Source of the DNA: JAJPKK01 sp963844635
GTDB lineage: Bacteria > Pseudomonadota > Alphaproteobacteria > Rhizobiales > Xanthobacteraceae
Direction of reading: 5' to 3'
DNA length: 64,000 nt
Assembly (NCBI GenBank): GCA_963844635.1
Contig: CAWJPD010000014.1
Span: 1 to 64,000 of the forward strand
Shown: piece by piece, positions 17,357-26,055 of the stretch
Layout: each line of letters starts with the position of its first letter
Numbering within the stretch: the first letter of the stretch is position 1
Notes under the pieces: model-generated
The model's input: the letters and a program-made list of their open reading frames with translations, nothing else
What the model was told of the DNA's origin: nothing
Databases searched by the model: none
Translations under genes and position numbers: made by a program

Positions 17357-18598
17357 ATGATGCCTTCCAGGCATGCCAGGAGCCGATCGGTTTTTCGCTT
17401 GGGCGAGGTCACGACTTTAGCCGCTGGCGGTAGGAGCGTTCTCGCGCGCGCCTTCGCGCATTTCATGCCGACATCGCGCCGCAGCCGATCCGAGCTCCTA
17501 CGTTTCGTCCTCGACGCGTGTCCATGCTGCATGATTTTGGTCGCGCCAAGCGGGATGGTCGTCGAGGCCAACAGCGAAATCGAACGGCTTTTCGGCTACT
17601 GCAGGGACGAAATCGTCGGCCGCTCCGTAGACCTCCTGGTGCCGGATCGGCTTCGCGACGACCATGCCCGCCTTCGGGCGCTCCATATCGAGGAACCGGG
17701 AACGCCGACGTGCGGTCGTGACCTGATCGCTCTCCGAAAGGACGGCATCGAATTCCCGGTCGAACTGCACCTCAAGACGATCGCTACCGTCCATGGTGTC
17801 CTCATCGTCGAGTTGGTTGTCGATCTCAGCGCGCGAAAACGCAAGGAGCAGCTCAAAGACGACTTCGTCTTCACTGTGAGCCACGAATTGCGCACGCCCC
17901 TGACCTCGATTGCCGGCGCGCTCGGCCTGCTTGCCGGTAGTGCCGCCGGTGCGCTCCCCGATGCGGCGGCGCGCCTGCTCGCGATTGCGCAAAAGAACAG
18001 CGCGCGGCTGGTCCGGTTGATCAACGATCTTCTCGACATCGCCAGAATGGAAGCGGGGGACGCCGTCTTTGTCGTCAAGCGGGTGGTCGTGCGCCCGCTC
18101 GTCGAGCAAGTCATCGAGGCGAGCCGCGGTTACGCCGTCGGCACCGGCATCACCTTCAAACTGGAGTCCGCTCCGGCCTTCCCCGTCGATGTGCGCGCCG
18201 ACCCCGACCGGTTGACGCAGGTCCTTGCCAACCTGTTGTCGAACGCGATCAAGTTTTCGCCGGCCGGTGCCGAGGTCGCCGTTGCCATTAGCGCGTTCGG
18301 CGGCGGCGTGCGCATCTCCGTGCGCGATCACGGACCGGGCATTCCAGCCGCCTTTCGGGACCGCATTTATGAAAGGTTTGCGCGCGCTGATGCCGCGCAA
18401 GCGCGTGACAAGGGAGGGACCGGGCTTGGCCTGAGCATCGTGCGCAGCATCATTGTGCGGCTCGGCGGTTCTGTCAGCTTCGGGGACGCTCCCGGCGGCG
18501 GCACCGTTTTCCAGGTCGATCTACCCGCGTGGGAAACTGAGACGAATGTCTTCCCTCTCACCGCCGCCTCTGCGGCAACGCAGATCCTGGCGGGATGA
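17357..18598 (+). CDS. PAS-domain sensor histidine kinase
   Basis: A 413-residue soluble two-component kinase. PAS domain about residues 45-165 (MILVAPSGMVVEANSEIERL, GYCRDEIVGRSVDLLVP), HisKA with phospho-acceptor His in FVFTVSHELRTPLTSIAGAL, then HATPase with N box LANLLSNAIKFSPAG, G1 VRDHGPGIP and G2 GGTGLGLSIVRSI. A CC pair (DACPCCMIL) opens the PAS domain and could bind a cofactor. No transmembrane helix. I start at ATG 17357 because upstream codons lie in R1 DNA; 17300 is the alternative. The receiver-Hpt gene follows after one base, so they form one unit. Confidence 0.86.
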   Translation: MMPSRHARSRSVFRLGEVTTLAAGGRSVLARAFAHFMPTSRRSRSELLRFVLDACPCCMILVAPSGMVVEANSEIERLFGYCRDEIVGRSVDLLVPDRLRDDHARLRALHIEEPGTPTCGRDLIALRKDGIEFPVELHLKTIATVHGVLIVELVVDLSARKRKEQLKDDFVFTVSHELRTPLTSIAGALGLLAGSAAGALPDAAARLLAIAQKNSARLVRLINDLLDIARMEAGDAVFVVKRVVVRPLVEQVIEASRGYAVGTGITFKLESAPAFPVDVRADPDRLTQVLANLLSNAIKFSPAGAEVAVAISAFGGGVRISVRDHGPGIPAAFRDRIYERFARADAAQARDKGGTGLGLSIVRSIIVRLGGSVSFGDAPGGGTVFQVDLPAWETETNVFPLTAASAATQILAG

Positions 18599-18599
18599 C

Positions 18600-19283
18600 A
18601 TGCATCCGCTCCGCGTCCTCTACGTCGACGATGAGGCAGACATTCGCGAGATCGTCGAGATTTCGCTGAGTCTCGATCCCGCGTTCGCGATCCACAGTTG
18701 CAGCTCCGGCGAGGATGCCATTGCCGCCCTCGCGGCCCGGCCGACCGACCTCATCCTGCTCGACGTCATGATGCCCGGCATGGACGGACCGGCCACGCTT
18801 ACGAGGCTGCGCGAAGGCGACGACGGCCCGGACGTGCCGGTGATCTTCCTCACCGCGCGGGCCGAAGCCAGTGAACGGGATCGGCTGCTCGCGCTTGGGG
18901 CCATCGGCGTCATCGCCAAGCCGTTCGACCCGATGACTTTGGCTGCACTGGTGCGGCGATACGCGCCGGCGGCGGAGACCCGTCTTGCCGCGCTGCGCGC
19001 CCGCTTTCTCGAAAGCTGCCGGGGTGACGCGGCGACGATCTCCAGCCTATCGCGGGAGGTGCCGCAGCAATCGGAAACACGGTTGCGAATCAAATCGGTC
19101 GCCCATGCCGTCACCGAGGCCGCCGGCATCTACGGCTTTCCCTTGATCGGCGCCGCTGCCGCGGCGCTCGAAACAGCGCTGGGCGCTGATGATCCCGATG
19201 GCGGCGAGAGAACGGTCGAAGATGCGATCACCACTGTCGTGGCTTCCATCGAGGACTCCGCGCGCGAGTTCTCCGAGGCGTGA
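18600..19283 (+). CDS. Response regulator with receiver and C-terminal Hpt domain
   Basis: A 227-residue phosphorelay protein. The receiver (residues 1-120) has the acidic pair in LYVDDEADIRE, phospho-acceptor Asp in LILLDVMMPGMDGPATL, Thr in VIFLTARAEAS and Lys in VIAKPFDP. The C-terminal domain has the Hpt pattern RIKSVAHAVTEAAGIYGFPL with a His in place for phosphotransfer. A receiver fused to Hpt without an output domain suggests a relay intermediate. It starts one base after the kinase stop. The stretch to 18453 is kinase in another frame. Confidence 0.86.
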   Translation: MHPLRVLYVDDEADIREIVEISLSLDPAFAIHSCSSGEDAIAALAARPTDLILLDVMMPGMDGPATLTRLREGDDGPDVPVIFLTARAEASERDRLLALGAIGVIAKPFDPMTLAALVRRYAPAAETRLAALRARFLESCRGDAATISSLSREVPQQSETRLRIKSVAHAVTEAAGIYGFPLIGAAAAALETALGADDPDGGERTVEDAITTVVASIEDSAREFSEA

Positions 19284-19294
19284 AGTGGCTGCGC

Positions 19295-19433
19295 TAGAGC
19301 GGGATGCGTTCACGTTGCCTCCCGCTCGGTTTCTTTTTGCGCATCCGTCGCGGACTGCGCTCGACGACGGATGCACGGTGATTTTGCGCATGATCTTGTC
19401 CGAAAAGTCTGCAACTTTACGGGATCATGCGCG
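19295..19433 (+). repeat. R1 palindromic repeat, long form with C module
   Basis: In inverted order relative to 11330: B hairpin (AGAGCGGGATGCG...CCTCCCGCTC), C module (CGCATCCGTCG...CGACGGATGC), A hairpin (GCGCATGATCTTGTCCGAAA...GGGATCATGCGC). It lies between the receiver-Hpt gene and the glycosidase gene, and overlaps the likely start of the latter. Confidence 0.8.
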
Positions 19434-20469
19434 AACAGCGCAGCGCGGCCGCACCCTCTGCCGTGCCGCTGTGTGTCTTCTCATCGGCACGATCCTTGTT
19501 GCGCCCATCGCGGTCGACGCCAGCCCTGCGGGTGCTCAGCGCCTCGATGGGCTGAATGTCATCGCGACGCCGGACCATCCGTTCGGCAGCCCAGCGGCTG
19601 GACTTGCGCTCGAACGGGCCAGCCGTCTCGGCGCCAAGGCGGTCGCGATCATCCCGTTCCTATGGCAGGCGGCCCCCACCAGCACGCAGATCGTTCGCGG
19701 CGCCGACATGCCAAATTCGGCACTGCGTGCGGCGATCCGCCAAGCTCGTGCAGCCGGCCTCGCTGTGATCGTGAAGCCGCAGGTGTGGGTCGCGCAAAGC
19801 TGGGCGGGCGCGGTCGCGCCGGCCACCGAAGAGGGCTGGACGCGCTGGTTCGCCGGGTACGGCCAGGCGCTCGTCGGTATCGCGCAGGTCAGCGCCGAAG
19901 AACATGTCGATGCGCTTGCCATTGGAACCGAACTGGAAAAGACGACGCAACGCGGCGAATGGATCGCATTGATCGCGCAACTTCGCGGCGTCTTTCCAGG
20001 CACGCTGACCTATTTCGCCCACAATGACGAGGAGGCGGAGGCGATCGCGTTCTGGCCGCAACTCGATGCTGTCGGGGTCACGCTTTATCCAGCCCTCGGC
20101 GCCGATGCCGACCGAACCGGCCGGCTCGCGATCATGCGCGACGTCGCCGACCGGCTCGACGCATTGTCGAGCCGCACCGGCAGACCGGTTCTGGTGGGAG
20201 AGATCGGCCTGCGTTCGGCCATCCAGGCCGCGGCCAAACCGTGGGAGAGCGCCGAGGAACGGGCAAGTCCCGCCGATCCGCTGCTCCAGGCCGAAGTTCT
20301 GGGCGACTGGCTTGGGGTACTCTCCCGGCCATCCGTGCGCGGGGTGTTGGTCTGGCGATGGTTCACCGATGTTGGGGCCGGCGGGCCGGCCGATACCGAT
20401 TTCACCGTTCAGGGCAAGGCTGCCGAAGGTGTCCTGCTGTGCGCATGGCGTCTGCACTGCGGCGGTTGA
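19390..20469 (+). CDS. Secreted GH113-like glycoside hydrolase
   Basis: A TIM-barrel glycosidase-like protein resembling GH113 (beta-mannanase family). Signal helix RAAVCLLIGTILVAPIAVDA, then barrel strands with LNVIATPDHPFGSP, VAIIPFLWQAAPTS, VIVKPQVWVAQSWAG, VDALAIGTELEKTTQRGEW (Glu as likely acid/base), AVGVTLYPALGAD and RPVLVGEIGLRS (Glu as likely nucleophile), ending VLVWRWFTDVGAGG. The ATG at 19390 lies in the R1 hairpin and gives MILSEKSATLRDHAR before the signal; a GTG at 19471 would give a shorter signal. It faces the polysaccharide operon, so polymer trimming or release is a plausible role. Confidence 0.78.
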   Translation: MILSEKSATLRDHARTAQRGRTLCRAAVCLLIGTILVAPIAVDASPAGAQRLDGLNVIATPDHPFGSPAAGLALERASRLGAKAVAIIPFLWQAAPTSTQIVRGADMPNSALRAAIRQARAAGLAVIVKPQVWVAQSWAGAVAPATEEGWTRWFAGYGQALVGIAQVSAEEHVDALAIGTELEKTTQRGEWIALIAQLRGVFPGTLTYFAHNDEEAEAIAFWPQLDAVGVTLYPALGADADRTGRLAIMRDVADRLDALSSRTGRPVLVGEIGLRSAIQAAAKPWESAEERASPADPLLQAEVLGDWLGVLSRPSVRGVLVWRWFTDVGAGGPADTDFTVQGKAAEGVLLCAWRLHCGG

Positions 20470-20779
20470 TTAATGGGGACGGTTCAATCAACCCACCCCC
20501 CGCTTGATGGTTTTTGATTTGCGCTTCGCGTATGATCAGAACCTGTACCACAGCGCGTAGGGGGGCAACATCGCGCGCCGTCGTCTTTCCACGTTCGGAC
20601 TCTCAGGGGCGATTTTGCCCACGCGGTCGGCCGGTTGTTAGCTCCGACAGCGTGGGCAGCGCGTTTACGCATCGTGCAAGTGGCATGGCCAGTGTGGGCG
20701 CTTTGCCCATCCTACGATCGATTTGAACCCGCTCTCGTATTGTTTACCTCCTGCTCGATTACTTTGATCGTGCGCATGA
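20470..20779. other. Intergenic convergent region with a gene-tail remnant
   Basis: Contains no full gene. At about 20533-20556 a copy of the last codons of the neighbouring outer-membrane-like gene appears on the minus strand (LWYRF then stop). The shared run is CATGATCAGAACCTGTACCA-like, present again near 20777-20796. Around 20650-20715 a palindromic GTGGGC...GCCCAT stretch resembles other rhizobial intergenic repeats. Confidence 0.5.
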
Positions 20780-21612
20780 TCAGAACCTGTACCACAACCC
20801 GAGAACGAGACCGTTCTCCTGGATCGTGTTGCGGCCGGTGACGGCGGTGAAGCCGCCGAACTGGACGGCGATCGCCGGCGTGACCTGACGGACCGCGCTC
20901 AGCTGCAGCTTGTAATAGTCGTAGCTCGGGAAGCCCCAGGTCCCGGAGCCTTCCGACACGACATTGAAGGACTGCGCCAACAGGAGCCACCCCGGATCCG
21001 GCTTCAGGCCGAAGGTCAAGTCGGCATGGAACTCATCGGGCGCGCCCTCGGTCCGTATCCGCTGCGCGACCTCGACATCCAGGAAAGCCGGCCAGACGCC
21101 GACATTGAAGCTGCGTCCGACCAGGCCGCGAAGATCGGTCTGCGGATCGGTGTAACCGATTGCCGCCGGATTGAAGCGGTCGGACGTGCCCGGCAAGCGT
21201 CCCGTGGCCTGCACCGACACAACCCACGAATCCCAGTTGAACAGTTTCAGGCGGGCACCAAATTCGGTGTAGTCGAAGCCGGTGCGCCGCGCATCGACCG
21301 GCGGCCCGACATCGACACGCTGGAGCCGGGATTCAACACCAATGTGAGCCAATCAGTGGCGCCATATTCGAACAGGCCCTGAAAATCGAATTTATTGTAG
21401 CGTGGTGCGGGATAAAGGCCGCGCGCACCGTCGAAGACCGCATTGGCGGTGCTCGCGGTCGCGGTGACGATGGCCTGGCCGGTACCGGCATCGAGCGTCC
21501 AGGCTGCCGCGCTCACTTGGAGCGGCGCGGTCGCGACGGCAATGCCGAGAAACAGAACCAGCCGCGAACCATGCCTCGCGGCCCAAAGCACACGCGTCCC
21601 GCACGCCATCAC
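20780..21612 (-). pseudogene. Outer-membrane beta-barrel-like protein, frameshifted
   Basis: Exported protein of about 275 residues split into two frames. The first part (21612 to about 21315) has a signal peptide (VLFLGIAVATAPLQVSA) and TLDAGTGQAIVTATAST, FQGLFEYGATDWLTLVLNPG. The second (about 21315-20780) continues VDVGPPVDARRTGFDYTEFG and ends LVLGLWYRF. Alternating hydrophobic strands, frequent aromatic residues and the terminal Phe are classic outer-membrane barrel features. A one-base shift near 21310-21320 breaks the frame. It is the last gene of the minus-strand polysaccharide operon, 37 nt after the receiver gene, so an export porin role is possible (inference). Confidence 0.72.
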
Positions 21613-21649
21613 GCTTTACTCCACGCCGCGCGCCCCTTTCGGGCGATCG

Positions 21650-22618
21650 TCACACCGCGACAGCGACGACGCGATTGCCCCCTGCGGCCTCGGCGCTCCG
21701 CACCGTCGAAATCGCGTTCGTCAACAGGTAAATGCGATCCAGCGCCGGGCTCGTGCGCGCGGTTGCGACCGCGACGCTCGCGGTGATGTGGTCTGCAGCG
21801 ATCGATTCAGAATTTGCGATGTCGAGCTTGGCGACGCGGGCGCACAACGCCTCGCCAAGCTGTCGCGCCGGCTCCGTCGCGAGCTCCGGGCCGACGAGGA
21901 GGATGAGACCATTGCGATACGCGGCGGCGATGACGCCGACGCTGGCTGCAAGGCTCCGCACCGCGTTCGCCACCCGCGCCAGGATCGTGCGTACAGTCTC
22001 CTCACCCTGGATCGAACGGTAAGTGTCGAGGCGGTCGATCGCGAGCACCAGGACCGCGCAATTTCGCGCGAATTGCGGTGCGGTGGCCGCCATCAGGTAG
22101 GCTTCGGCGACTTCCCCGACGAACAGGCCGGTGACCGTGTCGATCCATAGCGACGCGCGACGCTCGCCCCAACTCGACATGAAGCCCAAAAGTTCATGCT
22201 CCCGCGCCTGGCGACGCTCGAGCTCGGCTTTAAGCTTGAGCGCAGCGCGCACGCGCGCCAGCAGCTCGATGCGGTTGACCGGCTTGGTGACGTAATCGCT
22301 CGCTCCGGCGACGAAGGCATTGGCGAGGCTATCCATGTCATCGAGCGACGTGACCATGATGATCGGGGTGTCGGCATAGCGCCCGTCGCTCCTGATCCGC
22401 GCGCAGGCCTCGATGCCGTCAACCTCCGGCATGACAATGTCGAGCAGCACGATATCGGCGAGCGCGGCCGGCGTCGTTGGCGGCCCCGCGGTATCGAGCA
22501 GCCGGTAGGCGTCCCGGGCGGAATGCGCGGTGATGACATCGGTGTATCCGGCGGAGAACAGCGCCGCCTCGGTGATGTCGCGGGAGTCCTCGGAATCGTC
22601 GATGATCAGGATACGCAT
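21650..22618 (-). CDS. Response regulator with degenerate GGDEF-like domain
   Basis: A 322-residue protein. The receiver (1-125) has LIIDDSEDSRDI, phospho-Asp in DIVLLDIVMPEVDG, MVTSLDD and YVTKPVNR. After a helical linker (KAELERRQAREHELLGF) comes a domain of GGDEF size beginning SLWIDTVTGLFVGEVAEAYL, as in DxLTGL, but the GG(D/E)EF signature is absent; the matching place reads YRNGLILLVGPEL. It is therefore unlikely to make c-di-GMP and may act as a structural or nucleotide-sensing output. It lies in the polysaccharide operon, 54 nt after the membrane-protein gene. Confidence 0.82.
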   Translation of the reverse strand: MRILIIDDSEDSRDITEAALFSAGYTDVITAHSARDAYRLLDTAGPPTTPAALADIVLLDIVMPEVDGIEACARIRSDGRYADTPIIMVTSLDDMDSLANAFVAGASDYVTKPVNRIELLARVRAALKLKAELERRQAREHELLGFMSSWGERRASLWIDTVTGLFVGEVAEAYLMAATAPQFARNCAVLVLAIDRLDTYRSIQGEETVRTILARVANAVRSLAASVGVIAAAYRNGLILLVGPELATEPARQLGEALCARVAKLDIANSESIAADHITASVAVATARTSPALDRIYLLTNAISTVRSAEAAGGNRVVAVAV

Positions 22619-22672
22619 TCACACCTCCGGTCTTTTCATTTTCGCGTTCAGGCTCGTGAAAATGGCGCTCCG

Positions 22673-24175
22673 TTACTGACGGGCATAAAGGCGCCACTGC
22701 GCGTTGCTGTAGATGAGCCGATAGCCCTGCGCGCCGCGCTGATGAAGCTGCGGAAAGGCCTTGTTCAATCGGTCCTGGGCGCCGGCCCCGACCTGCGGGT
22801 CGGGAACCGCCACGAACGGAGTTCGGATCGACGACGTGAGGATCGACAGCGCGAACTCCTCGTTGGCGGGGGAGACGAGACCCGCCGCGCGACCGCGGCC
22901 GACCACGACCGCCGGCGCGTTGATGCTGTCGACCAGCACGCCGTCGCGGCCGATGATGGCGCCGCCGAGGTCGAGCGCCGCCGCTCTTTCTCCGCCGTCG
23001 ACGCCGGCCGTCGGTTCAGTTCCGCGGACAAGGCCTTCGGCGGCGGCAAGCGCGTTCTCCGCTCTTGGGGCGATGCGCGGGTCGATGAGCGCGAGGCCAA
23101 GAGTTCCGCCGACCCATCCGGCCGCGAGCAGTGCGATCAGTGTTGTCGCTGGCCCGCGCGCATCGGGCACGCGGCTGACGGCAAGCGCGGCAAGCACCGC
23201 GGGCGCCACCGTGAGCGCCACCGGGTCGCCGAACATCCGGGTCGCGACCGCCAGGGCAGCCGCGGTGATGGTAGCGGCGCTGGTCACCAGCATCGGCACA
23301 AGAAGCGGACGACGCCTGAACACGCGTATCATCGCTAAACCGGCAACGGGCGCGCCGAGCATCAGCGCCAAGGCCATCGCGATTGCCGCATCGAGGGCGA
23401 TCGCGCCGGTGAGGATCGCCCCGGAACCGCGGGTGAAGGCAGCCGTCCAGGTCGAAACGCCTTCGGCCGGCGCGACCAAGAAGCTCCAGCCGGCGCCGGG
23501 AAACACCCAGGAAACATACGCGAATGAGGACGCGGCGAAGATGGTAGGAAACACCAATGTCGAGACGACGTTCAGGGCGGAGTTTGCGGCCAGCGCCGGG
23601 CGTACGGCGAAGATCAGGAAGGGAGTCGCCGCGCAGGCGAGCGCCGCTCCGATCGGATGAGAAAAGGCGAGGCCGACGAGACCGAGGCCTACGGCCATCA
23701 CTTCGGAAACGCCGCTCCGTACACGGAGATCGAACAGCGCGGCTCCGGTCAAATAAAGAAAGACCGCGAGCAAAATTTCCGCTGGACCGGCAACCGCTGC
23801 CCGCAACAGCCCGGGATGGAGGACCAGCAGCGCCGTCGCTGCGCCTGCGAGCGGCACGGACAGCCCGCAAGCTTGCAGTGACACGAACCATGCGGCGGCC
23901 AAGCCTCCGGCGATCGCAGCAGCGAGCAGCGCCGGTGCCGGCGTGCCTGACGGCGTCACCAGATCGATGAGCGTACTCGCGAGAAATGGCAGCGTCGGAT
24001 AGGCGGCGGCGACCTGGCCGATCGACAAGCCCCCATCGCCGGCCGCGATGCTGGTCGCCCATAGCGCCACAGCATCGTCGCCCACAAGGCCGGCGCGCAC
24101 GGCAAACGCCGACATCGTCAGCACGCAGATGAAGACGGCAACCCCGATCGCGCCGGCGGCGACAACGCGGGTCAT
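22673..24175 (-). CDS. Polytopic membrane protein, possible GT-C-like glycosyltransferase
   Basis: A 500-residue integral membrane protein with about 9-11 hydrophobic helices and a soluble C-terminal part (from about residue 385). After the first helix there is an acidic motif VGDDAVALWATS, at the place where GT-C enzymes such as the GT39/GT83 groups keep catalytic acidic residues. Further sequence does not identify a family. Its ATG overlaps the stop of the upstream GT2 gene (ATGA, 24172-24175), so the pair is coupled. Likely role: transfer or modification of the polymer made by the synthase. Function is inference. Confidence 0.7.
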   Translation of the reverse strand: MTRVVAAGAIGVAVFICVLTMSAFAVRAGLVGDDAVALWATSIAAGDGGLSIGQVAAAYPTLPFLASTLIDLVTPSGTPAPALLAAAIAGGLAAAWFVSLQACGLSVPLAGAATALLVLHPGLLRAAVAGPAEILLAVFLYLTGAALFDLRVRSGVSEVMAVGLGLVGLAFSHPIGAALACAATPFLIFAVRPALAANSALNVVSTLVFPTIFAASSFAYVSWVFPGAGWSFLVAPAEGVSTWTAAFTRGSGAILTGAIALDAAIAMALALMLGAPVAGLAMIRVFRRRPLLVPMLVTSAATITAAALAVATRMFGDPVALTVAPAVLAALAVSRVPDARGPATTLIALLAAGWVGGTLGLALIDPRIAPRAENALAAAEGLVRGTEPTAGVDGGERAAALDLGGAIIGRDGVLVDSINAPAVVVGRGRAAGLVSPANEEFALSILTSSIRTPFVAVPDPQVGAGAQDRLNKAFPQLHQRGAQGYRLIYSNAQWRLYARQ

Positions 24176-26052
24176 GACACCGGCTCCGCCGCGGCGTCCA
24201 CAGACGTTGTCGCGTGCTTCGACACGCCGTGCTGCGTCTTCTCCCAATAGAACGGATTGCGCAGCAGTTGCCAAAGGCCCTTATAGGCGGCGATCGACAA
24301 CAGCACCCAGTAGCCGAACACGCTGAAGCTATATGGGATGAGATTGAGCCAGCCGCGTCGGATCGGGGCGAGCATCAGCAGGTAGATGAAGGCGCCGTTG
24401 CCGGCGAGAAGGTTGAACAGGCTGAGGAACAGCAGCAATTGCGGGAAGATGGGATCGAAGCCGCTGAAAATCGCCGCCACCCAGATGAGGTACATGACCC
24501 AGAACACGGGATTGAACAGCGCCGAAACCACCGTGCCGCCGATGAAGAAGATGAAGCCGATAAACCCGAGCAGGCCGCAGGTGCGGATCAGGTGCAACGG
24601 CCTGCGGGTGTGGACCAGAAAGGTCTGCATGTAGCCTTTCATCCAGCGCGAGCGCTGCCTGATCCAATTGCCCGCCTGGCAGGTCGCTTCCTCGAAGGTC
24701 GTGGAATCGACGACGCCCACCCGATAACCCTTCTGCGTGAGCCGGATGCCGAGATCGGCGTCCTCGGTGACATTGAACGGGTCCCAGCCGTGCAATTCGC
24801 GCAGCACGTCGATCTTGAAATGATTGGAGGTGCCGCCGAGCGGAATAGGAACGTTCATCCGTTCGAGGCCCGGCAAGACCTGGTCGAACCACAACGAGTA
24901 ATCGAGCGTGAACATGCGGGTGAGCCAGTTTTCACCGGCGTTGAAATCGTTGAGCCGACATTGGAGGCAGGCGGTATTGGCCGGTGACCTGCGGAACGTC
25001 GCGACGACCTTGCGCAATTGATCGGGCTCCGGCCGGTCCTCGGCGTCGAACACGACGAGGTACTCGCCGCGCGCGAATTGCAGCGCGTAATTGCAGGCTT
25101 TCGGCTTCGTTTGCGGTAGCGAAGGCGGCACACGGACGACTTCGAACACGCCTTCCAGGCCGAGCGCCTTCGCAGCCTCGATGGTTTCGCTGTCGCCCGC
25201 TTCCAGCACGATCTTGATGTCGAGCTTGCCGAGCGGGTAATCGAGCTTGCGCAGGGCGTCGGTGAGAACCGGCAGCACCTCGGGTTCGCGAAACATCGGC
25301 ACCAGCACGGTGAATACCGGCAGTTCGTCTTCGCGCAGCGCCCGCGCCTCGATCTCGATCGCCTGATCGGTATCGGCCGAGCGACCGCCGCCGAGCGAAA
25401 CCAGGATCGCCTTGAACAGGAAATTGCCGAGATAGAAGAGGCTCATCGCCACGTTCGCGGCGACCAGGGTCGAGATCGGTGCAATGGCAAGGCCGGCGAG
25501 CAGCGCCGTGGCAATGCAGTAGCCGACAATCACCTGGCCCGGCGTGAACACCTGGCGCGCCGACAGGATCGGGTCCTGCTCTGCAAGATCGAGAATGGCG
25601 CGGCGCGACAATTCATCGGCGAATGCCGCCTGCACCGCCCAGGCGATGTCGAACTTTGAGGCGATGGCGAAGTCGATGGCATTGCCCCAGCGCTCGCGGG
25701 CAAACAGGATGGTGGCGGGGCCGGGCTCGGCGGTGGCGATGATGAGGCGTCCCGCGCGCCTGCGCCACGGCAGCACCAGCCCGCGGGCATAAGTCTCCGC
25801 TTCGGCCGCAACGAGCAGCGAACGGTCAGGCGGCTCTGTCATCAGATCGATGAAGGGCAGGTCGTAGTGATAGGCGAGGCCTCGATACAAGGCTTGCGGG
25901 GCGATCCAGCGGCGCGACAGGATGGCGTCGGCGAGACGCACGCTCCACCGTTCGGCAAGGCTTGCTGCTTCATCGAACTGGGCGAGCGTCAGGATCCGCC
26001 TCGCGACCAATAGATCGCCCAGCGCGCGGTCGACTGGCGAGAGTGGCTGCAC
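24172..26052 (-). CDS. GT2 polysaccharide synthase with N-terminal MshEN domain
   Basis: A 626-residue processive glycosyltransferase. Residues 1-65 have the two-motif pattern of the MshEN/GspE-N domain (RALGDLLVARRILTLAQFDE, RLADAILSRRWIAPQALYRG, ending YHYDLPFIDL). Two transmembrane helices precede the GT2 domain, which shows VLVPMFREPEVLP, the metal-binding YLVVFDAEDRPEPDQL, the base-containing NVTEDADLGIRL and the Q/RxxRW motif WIRQRSRWMKGYMQTF. C-terminal helices form a channel as in cellulose-synthase-type enzymes. There is no PilZ domain; MshEN is a known c-di-GMP binder (MshE, NfrB), so this is a candidate c-di-GMP-gated synthase. It starts with GTG 3 nt after the bcsB-like stop. Confidence 0.9.
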   Translation of the reverse strand: MQPLSPVDRALGDLLVARRILTLAQFDEAASLAERWSVRLADAILSRRWIAPQALYRGLAYHYDLPFIDLMTEPPDRSLLVAAEAETYARGLVLPWRRRAGRLIIATAEPGPATILFARERWGNAIDFAIASKFDIAWAVQAAFADELSRRAILDLAEQDPILSARQVFTPGQVIVGYCIATALLAGLAIAPISTLVAANVAMSLFYLGNFLFKAILVSLGGGRSADTDQAIEIEARALREDELPVFTVLVPMFREPEVLPVLTDALRKLDYPLGKLDIKIVLEAGDSETIEAAKALGLEGVFEVVRVPPSLPQTKPKACNYALQFARGEYLVVFDAEDRPEPDQLRKVVATFRRSPANTACLQCRLNDFNAGENWLTRMFTLDYSLWFDQVLPGLERMNVPIPLGGTSNHFKIDVLRELHGWDPFNVTEDADLGIRLTQKGYRVGVVDSTTFEEATCQAGNWIRQRSRWMKGYMQTFLVHTRRPLHLIRTCGLLGFIGFIFFIGGTVVSALFNPVFWVMYLIWVAAIFSGFDPIFPQLLLFLSLFNLLAGNGAFIYLLMLAPIRRGWLNLIPYSFSVFGYWVLLSIAAYKGLWQLLRNPFYWEKTQHGVSKHATTSVDAAAEPVS

Positions 26053-26055
26053 GGC

